Shown here one piece after another: positions 1 to 12,500 of a stretch of 12,500 bases of DNA. The stretch comes from Salpingoeca rosetta. Taxonomy: Eukaryota; Opisthokonta; Choanoflagellata; Craspedida; Salpingoecidae. Location of the stretch: NCBI RefSeq assembly GCF_000188695.1, contig NW_004754904.1:607526-620025 (forward strand). The letters are read 5' to 3'. The notes under the pieces are model-generated. The model did no database searches and was not told the origin of the DNA. It saw only the letters and a list, made by a program, of their open reading frames with translations. The translations under genes were made by a program, and so were the position numbers. The first letter of the stretch is position 1. Each line of letters starts with the position of its first letter.

Positions 1-4
<4 letters not shown>

Positions 5-86
<82 letters not shown>
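5..86 (+). repeat. (CA)41 microsatellite
   Basis: A perfect CA run at the left edge. Read in the sense of the minus-strand transporter it is (GT)n, 61 bp downstream of the donor of the H-loop exon. Confidence 0.98.
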
Positions 87-87
<1 letters not shown>

Positions 88-147
88 GAGTGAACGTTTG
101 TGCGTGATGTAGGCATCATGTCACTCCAAGGCACGCGGTTGTCTTAC

Positions 148-2732
<2,585 letters not shown>

Positions 2733-3020
2733 CGCTGCGAAGCGAAATCAAGGAAACAACGTGGTGCAGCAGTTGGTCGTGTGGTGTGGTGGTGACGTGA
2801 CGTGAATGCAACAGCAGCTCTTGCATTGCTGTTGTGGTGGTGTGCACGTTGCTTTTGTCGCACACACAAAATCGTTGTTGTTTGTGTTTTGGGCGTCAGA
2901 TGACACAGTTGCGTCTGTGTGCCATCATCACAGCATCGTGCACGTTACTTGAAGCACGACGGGACGGGGCGTGGCTGTACACCGCGTCGTCAGATCGCAC
3001 CATCACGCCATCGTCCGTGC
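2733..3020. promoter_or_regulatory. Shared upstream region of two divergent genes
   Basis: This 288-bp stretch separates the start codon of the minus-strand transporter from the first in-frame ATG of the plus-strand gene. It must hold both 5' UTRs and both promoters unless non-coding first exons lie elsewhere. I see no TATA box or recognisable factor site. It contains TG/GT-rich runs around 2775–2900 and no convincing coding segment. A promoter role is inferred from gene arrangement only. Confidence 0.4.
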
Positions 3021-4486
<1,466 letters not shown>

Positions 4487-4609
4487 TCGACTTCGACCCA
4501 GAATCTACGATTCGCACATGCACATGGCTGATGTACGCATTTGTTTTATCAGACGTAAATATCCACCGCATTCACTGACACTCGCAAAGCCAACAAACAA
4601 CGAACGTAG
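4487..4609 (+). promoter_or_regulatory. 123-bp tandem intergenic spacer before the arginine kinase
   Basis: Stop-to-start distance is only 123 bp between two same-strand genes. The spacer must contain the 3' end of one transcript and the 5' end of the next, or an unrecognised 5' UTR intron. I find no canonical AATAAA. A pyrimidine-rich TTTGTTTTATCAG ends at 4552, 57 bp before the start codon, and resembles a 3' splice acceptor. Whether it is used is unknown. Confidence 0.35.
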
Positions 4610-8842
<4,233 letters not shown>

Positions 8843-8870
8843 CAGCCTCACACTCAGCACATGCACTCAA

Positions 8871-8970
8871 CACGCACTAAACACCCACTCACAACCCCAC
8901 ACGGCTGATGTATCACCCACGCACTAAACACCCACTCACCCAACATACGCACGGCTGATGTATCACCCAC
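8871..8970 (+). repeat. Imperfect tandem duplication, unit about 47–50 bp
   Basis: The segment from 8871 is repeated from 8918. The shared sub-blocks GCACTAAACACCCACTCAC (8874 and 8921) and ACGGCTGATGTATCACCCAC (8901 and 8951) are identical; a small insertion in the second copy shifts the period from 47 to 50 bp. It lies just after the kinase stop codon, probably in its 3' UTR. Confidence 0.85.
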
Positions 8971-9090
8971 GTGCGTGCTGTGGTGTCTTTCGTTGCCCTT
9001 CCTTTTCCTTCATGCTCTCTCCACCCCCCTTTCGCAGTCAAGTTTCGTTTCGCTTGCGCTTTGTGCCGCGCTGCACCATGGCTGCGTTGC

Positions 9091-9095
<5 letters not shown>

Positions 9096-9181
<86 letters not shown>
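9096..9181 (+). repeat. GT microsatellite in the convergent spacer
   Basis: A perfect GT run of about 43 units. It is the only long dinucleotide run in the window placed outside an inferred intron. Confidence 0.96.
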
Positions 9182-9185
<4 letters not shown>

Positions 9186-9238
9186 ATGGCCAAACAAGTA
9201 AACATCTGCCGTGATGTGGCGCACGTGTTGCAATGCCG

Positions 9239-9244
9239 TTTATT
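9239..9244 (-). terminator. Canonical polyadenylation signal AATAAA for the bromodomain gene
   Basis: The minus strand reads AATAAA here, 156 bp beyond the stop codon at 9402–9400. Position and strand fit a cleavage/polyadenylation signal for the bromodomain gene. The GT tract at 9096–9181 lies downstream in the sense of that gene, where it reads as CA. A hexamer can occur by chance, so this is moderate support. Confidence 0.5.
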
Positions 9245-9399
9245 GAAAGCACCACGGTGGTTGTTTTGTACACACACGTCTATGTACAATCAATCCAACT
9301 TGAGACAACACAGAAGAAGTACCACAGTACATATCATCACACTAGCAGCAGCATCCCACACATCATCCCATCACACGTCACATCACACGCCACATCACC

Positions 9400-10353
9400 T
9401 CAGGCGATGGCAACTGCCGGAGATGACGACCGCTGCTGCGTTGGGCTGACGGGCGGCGTGAAGTCCCCACCACCGTTGGCGGCAGCATTATGGCTTTCAT
9501 CGTCGCCAAGCACAACAACAACATCATCATCATGAGGTGTGTTGGCTGCCGCAAAGGACACATGACCCTTCGCTGGTGTTGCCGTCGGCGTTGCCGTCGG
9601 CGTTGTTGGTACCGTGTCCGTCCCACCATCATCGGCATCGCCACCATCACCTCCACCATCATCACTTCCACAGGCACTGATGATGACGGCTCGGGCAGCC
9701 GCGCTGACAGCCGCGGTGGACGTGTACACATGCGTGACCGGAACATCCACAAACGACACCCGCTTTCCTCCTTTTCGACCACCACCTTCACTGCCATCAT
9801 CATGAACATCACCACCAGCACCGGGCCGGCGTGTCTCCAGCCGCTGTCGCCTGCGTTCGCTGCGCCGCTGTCTCTCTTCCTCCCTCATCCTCCGCTCCCA
9901 CGCGTCAAGCTGCCTCCTTCGCGCCTTGCGTCGACGCTGCTTCTCCGCCTTGGATGTTCGCGGTGGCAGGTCGTCCACATCCACCCAGTCAGGAACACCC
10001 GCACGCCGCAGCCACAGGCGATCCGCAATGCGTTTCGCTGCTGCCCGCGACCGCGCTGAAGATGGCGACAGCGGTGATGATGATGATGATGATAATGGTG
10101 ATGATGATGATGATGATGATGATGTTGATGATGATGATGATGATGATGTTGATGTTGATGTTGGTGATCGTGAGGAGGGTGATGGCGGTGACGTGGGGCC
10201 TGCGCCGTGTTGGGAAGAGACAGCGCGTGCTGTGAGCGTTGTCGATGCTGAACCTGAAGGCGATGGGTAGCTGGTGCTGATGGAGATTTGCTTGCGGATG
10301 CGTACAAGCTTTGGTTTTGGCGCTTTTCGTGGCTGCTGCTGCAGCCCTTGGTC

Positions 10354-10426
<73 letters not shown>

Positions 10427-11742
10427 AGCCTTTGTTGCTGCGGCCCTTGTTGTTGTTGTGGCTCATCACGCTCATCACGCTCATCACGCTCTTCCTGCCA
10501 CGGTGTCGTGTGCGCTGCCTTTGGTACGTGCACATGTGTGCTGGAGTCCACCTCATCACCAACACCACCACGCCCGCTCGTGCCAACAGGTACATCCAGT
10601 GCCTCTGGTTGTCGTACACTTCGAGCAGACGGTGCACGCCTCTCCTGCACAACACTGTTGTTGCCGCTGTTGGCACTCACACTGTTGTGCTTGCGACTGC
10701 TGTTGCTCATTGTGGCTGCTGCATGTGGGGTGTGCCTTCGTCGACTCAAGCTCAGCCGTTTCTGGCCACCCACCTTTGCTTTCTTCACAGGAAGGACGCC
10801 TGGTGACCCTTGTTGTTGCTGATGCTGCTTGTTCTGTGGTGTTGGCTGTCGTTGTTGTGCTTCCGTCTGCGACTGCGGTGATGCGGTGTGGCTGTGCTTC
10901 GCAGGCGTACCGCCATTGCTGCTGCTGCGGCCGCTGTTGTCACGGCGCTTGGCGCTGCCTGATCGCGAGCTTTGACTGCTGCTTCTGCGACGCCTGTGCT
11001 GCGGCTGCTGTTGGTGCGGTTGTTGATGCTGATTGCGTCCGCTGCGGCGGGTGCGTGGGAAGGCGGGCAGGTCGCTGCAGGCCAGCAGGAGCTCCTTGTA
11101 CATGTTCTCAAACGCGCGTTGCGTCTGCGTGGTCATGGCGTAGATCCGGGTGGTGGGATCCGGGTTGTAAGTGCGCGAGTTGTGAAACACGCGCATGCCG
11201 TCATCAAACAGCTCTTGCGGACACGTGTACATGCGCTGCTGCAAGCGCACCAAGCACTCCTGCAGGCACATGGGGTGCTTAACTACATCCAGGTAATCCG
11301 GGTACAGCTGTGTGTTGATGGGCTGCACGAATGGCTCGCTGTGCGGCGCCTTGATCACTTGCATCAGCAGCTGTCGCGCCACTTCCTCCCATGTCGCGCT
11401 CATACGCGCCGCGTCCAGGATTGGGTGCTGGTTTGCAGTCTCCGGCGACACAGTATGTGCTGTCGACGCTGGCAAAAGCGTGGACGGCTGTGTTGCCGGC
11501 ACTGGTGCAGCGGGTCCAGCACATGTTGGTGCTTTGGTGGCTGTGGTTGTTGTAGCTGTTGCGGGTGTTGTTGCTGTAGCCGTGGTTGTTGCAGCTGTTG
11601 TTGTTGTTGTAGCTGTTGTTGTTGTAGCTGCTGCTGCTGTTGTTGTTGCTGGTGTTGTTGTGGTTGTTGTTGTTGATGGTGTCAGCAGCAGCCCCAGCGG
11701 CTGTGCCGTTGCAGCCGTGGCTGCAGCTGTTGTCGAGGACAT
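9400..11742 (-). CDS. Bromodomain protein with Thr, Gln and Ser tracts
   Basis: One uninterrupted frame of 780 residues. The open frame extends to 11892, but its first ATG is at 11742 in a GCGCC-ATG context, so I chose that start; an upstream coding exon is not excluded. Residues 1–90 are Thr/Ala-rich. A bromodomain spans about 115–222: WEEVARQLL helix, F138-V139-x-P141 of the ZA loop, YPDYLDVVKHPM, LFDDGMRVFHNSRTYNPDP with Asn193 at the acetyl-lysine position, and RIYAMTTQTQRAFENM, which recalls BRWD/PHIP-type bromodomains. The remainder looks disordered: basic Ser/Gln-rich sequence with likely nuclear signals, an ERD repeat, 24 glutamines at 440–463, poly-Ser at 533–556, and a very basic helix at 598–639 (KAEKQRRRKARRRQLDAWER onward). 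KRVSF (660–664) and HVSF (727–730) resemble PP1-docking motifs. The likely role is a nuclear acetyl-lysine reader; partners are unknown. It is the only gene here without introns. Confidence 0.85.
10071..10166 (-). repeat. Trinucleotide (ATC/TCA)n tract encoding poly-serine
   Basis: Plus-strand GAT/ATG runs with a few GTT and AAT interruptions read on the minus strand as mostly TCA codons, giving Ser runs at residues 533–539, 541–548 and 551–556 of the bromodomain protein, broken by Thr and Pro-Leu. The period is 3, so length variation would keep the frame. Confidence 0.85.
10354..10425 (-). repeat. (CAA)24 poly-glutamine tract
   Basis: Twenty-four consecutive CAA codons encode residues 440–463 of the bromodomain protein. 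The run is pure, without CAG interruption, and is flanked by shorter Gln clusters. Pure trinucleotide runs are prone to length change between strains. Confidence 0.95.
11077..11400 (-). other. Bromodomain-coding segment
   Basis: Residues 115–222 of the protein above. The key features are a YPDY motif, PM before the second helix, and the HNSRTYN motif ending in the conserved Asn that bonds acetyl-lysine. The canonical alanine after the first Asn is replaced by Ser, and PMDL is PMCL. The overall pattern is intact, so ligand binding is plausible. Confidence 0.85.
11521..11682 (-). repeat. Degenerate ACA/GCA trinucleotide region encoding Thr/Ala-rich N-terminus
   Basis: Plus-strand TGT/TGC triplets dominate and read on the minus strand as Thr and Ala codons, giving residues about 21–73 of the bromodomain protein. 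It looks like an old, partly decayed triplet expansion. Confidence 0.75.
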
Positions 11743-11988
11743 GGCGCACCGACTCTGGTCGTCCTCTCTTTTGGTGGTGGTCGTGGTGGTCGTCTGCTCG
11801 TTGCCGTATCCCTCACGCAGGAAGAGAGCACAGCAATCAACTGTCTGTGTGTTCAGGTGGCGGTTGCGAGCCGTTAACTGCTTTTGTGACACTTGTGCAG
11901 GGACGTGTTGAAGCGGGTTTGTGGACGACTGAAATCAGTTTTGTTGAGTAATTGACTGAATTCAGTGCTTGTTTGCTTGCGGGTGACG
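11743..11988. promoter_or_regulatory. Shared upstream region of a second divergent gene pair
   Basis: This stretch of 246 bp lies between the bromodomain ATG (minus) and the coiled-coil gene ATG (plus). It contains no microsatellite, unlike most non-coding DNA here. I see no clear TATA box. The part near 11743–11892 is open in the bromodomain frame but lacks an ATG. A promoter role is inferred from layout. Confidence 0.4.
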
Positions 11989-12500
11989 ATGATGACGGCA
12001 CCCGTGGAGGAAGAGAACAAGCGATTGCGACGTGCACTGGCGCAGGCAGAGCGAGAAGCCCAGGAAGCAGACGAAGATGCGCAGCGGTATGTACAGTGTG
12101 TACAGTGTGTGTGTGCGTCTCTGTGTCTGTGTGTGTGTGTGCCTCTGTGTGTGTCTGTGTGTGTGTCTGTGTATGTGTGTGTGTCTGTGTGTGTGTATTT
12201 GCATTTGCATTTGTCGATCTCTACCTGTGTGGGTTTGCATTTGTCGATCTCTACCTGTGTGGGTTTGCATTTGTTGACCACTGTCTGGGCGTCTGTGTGC
12301 AAATTTGTGTGCTGATCGCACAAGCGTGATGATGGTGATGGTGATGATTGACGTGACGTGAATGCGCATGCGCAACACTATGTTCAGGTTTGAACGGGCC
12401 ATGCGTCAGGCCAAGCAGCAGCTGAAGGAGTTCCAGGCACAGCAACGGCACACCGAGGATGCTTTGAGGAAAGAGCTGGAGGAGACGAAAGCAACGGCGG
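11989..12500 (+). CDS. Start of a coiled-coil protein, continues beyond the window
   Basis: Exon 1 is 11989–12086 (donor GTATGT) and exon 2 starts at 12388 (acceptor TGTTCAG), splitting an Arg codon CG|G, and runs off the right end. The first two ATGs are adjacent (11989, 11992) with A at −3. The product begins MMTAPVEEENKRLRRALAQA and continues AEREAQEADEDAQR, then RFERAMRQAKQQLKEFQAQ. It is almost all Glu, Gln, Lys, Arg, Ala and Leu with heptad-like spacing of Leu/Ala/Phe and no Pro after residue 5, so a long parallel coiled coil is likely. About 70 residues are visible, too few to name a family; cytoskeletal, centrosomal and golgin-like proteins all begin this way. Confidence 0.75.
12097..12197 (+). 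repeat. GT/CTGT-rich donor-side intron tract
   Basis: Interrupted GT repeats with CTGT and CCTCTGTG variants begin about 10 bp after the donor of the coiled-coil gene intron. Confidence 0.85.
12204..12274 (+). repeat. 30-bp tandem repeat, about 2.4 copies, in an intron
   Basis: Identical 30-bp units occupy 12204–12233 and 12234–12263, followed by 11 bp of a third copy. Each unit starts TTTGCATTTGTCGATCTCTA. It lies in the first intron of the coiled-coil gene, after a GT-rich donor-side stretch. Confidence 0.9.

Larger units (their letters stand above)
8843..9399. other. Convergent 3' spacer between the arginine kinase and bromodomain genes
   Basis: This 557-bp stretch receives the 3' ends of two convergent genes. 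It holds an imperfect tandem duplication at 8871–8970, a GT tract at 9096–9181, and a minus-strand AATAAA at 9239–9244. For the plus-strand kinase I find no AATAAA; ACTAAA, a weak variant, occurs twice within the duplication. No convincing coding sequence was seen on either strand. Confidence 0.6.

Noticed and set aside
9885..10676. 263-residue minus-strand frame with poly-Asn and poly-His runs
   Set aside because: It is a shifted frame of the bromodomain gene; the Asn and His runs are the CAA and TCA repeats read out of phase.
10311..11282. 323-residue plus-strand frame with poly-Val, and poly-Cys and poly-Asn frames nearby
   Set aside because: They are other frames of the same CAA/TTG tract in the bromodomain gene. 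Only the minus frame carries a real domain.

Overview
This is a nuclear genome segment from a eukaryote. Its genes are split by many short GT–AG introns, most introns carry long CA/GT microsatellites, the coding sequence is GC-rich, and there are no bacterial operon signals. The gene content (an ABCB6-type half transporter, an arginine kinase, a bromodomain protein), the high intron density and the short intergenic gaps fit a compact unicellular eukaryote. A holozoan protist such as a choanoflagellate is my best guess; that is inference, and no marker in the window fixes the taxon.

Layout: (1) 148–2732, minus strand: N-terminal and membrane part of an ABCB6/HMT1-like ABC half transporter, followed at its low-coordinate end by one short exon from the end of the nucleotide-binding domain. 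About 300 residues that should lie between them, including Walker A, the signature and Walker B, are absent, and a GT repeat sits at the gap. (2) 3021–4486, plus strand: a three-exon gene for a 314-residue protein that I do not recognise, starting MGAHCC, a likely myristoylation/palmitoylation signal. (3) 4610–8842, plus strand: a 12-exon arginine kinase of 582 residues. It has a complete catalytic core and an unusual extension of about 220 residues that starts like a mitochondrial presequence. (4) 9400–11742, minus strand: an intronless 780-residue bromodomain protein with Thr, Gln and Ser tracts and two RVxF-like motifs. (5) 11989 to beyond the window end, plus strand: the start of a coiled-coil protein.

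Genes 1/2 and 4/5 are divergent pairs sharing short upstream regions (288 and 246 bp). Genes 2 and 3 are in tandem only 123 bp apart, and genes 3 and 4 converge on a 557-bp spacer. The genes do not form an evident pathway. The strongest unexplained structure is in the introns: read in the sense of each gene, GT-type tracts lie on the donor side and CA-type tracts on the acceptor side in nearly every repeat-bearing intron. All exon boundaries below were joined by hand from phase-compatible GT/AG sites and family similarity; no transcript data were available.
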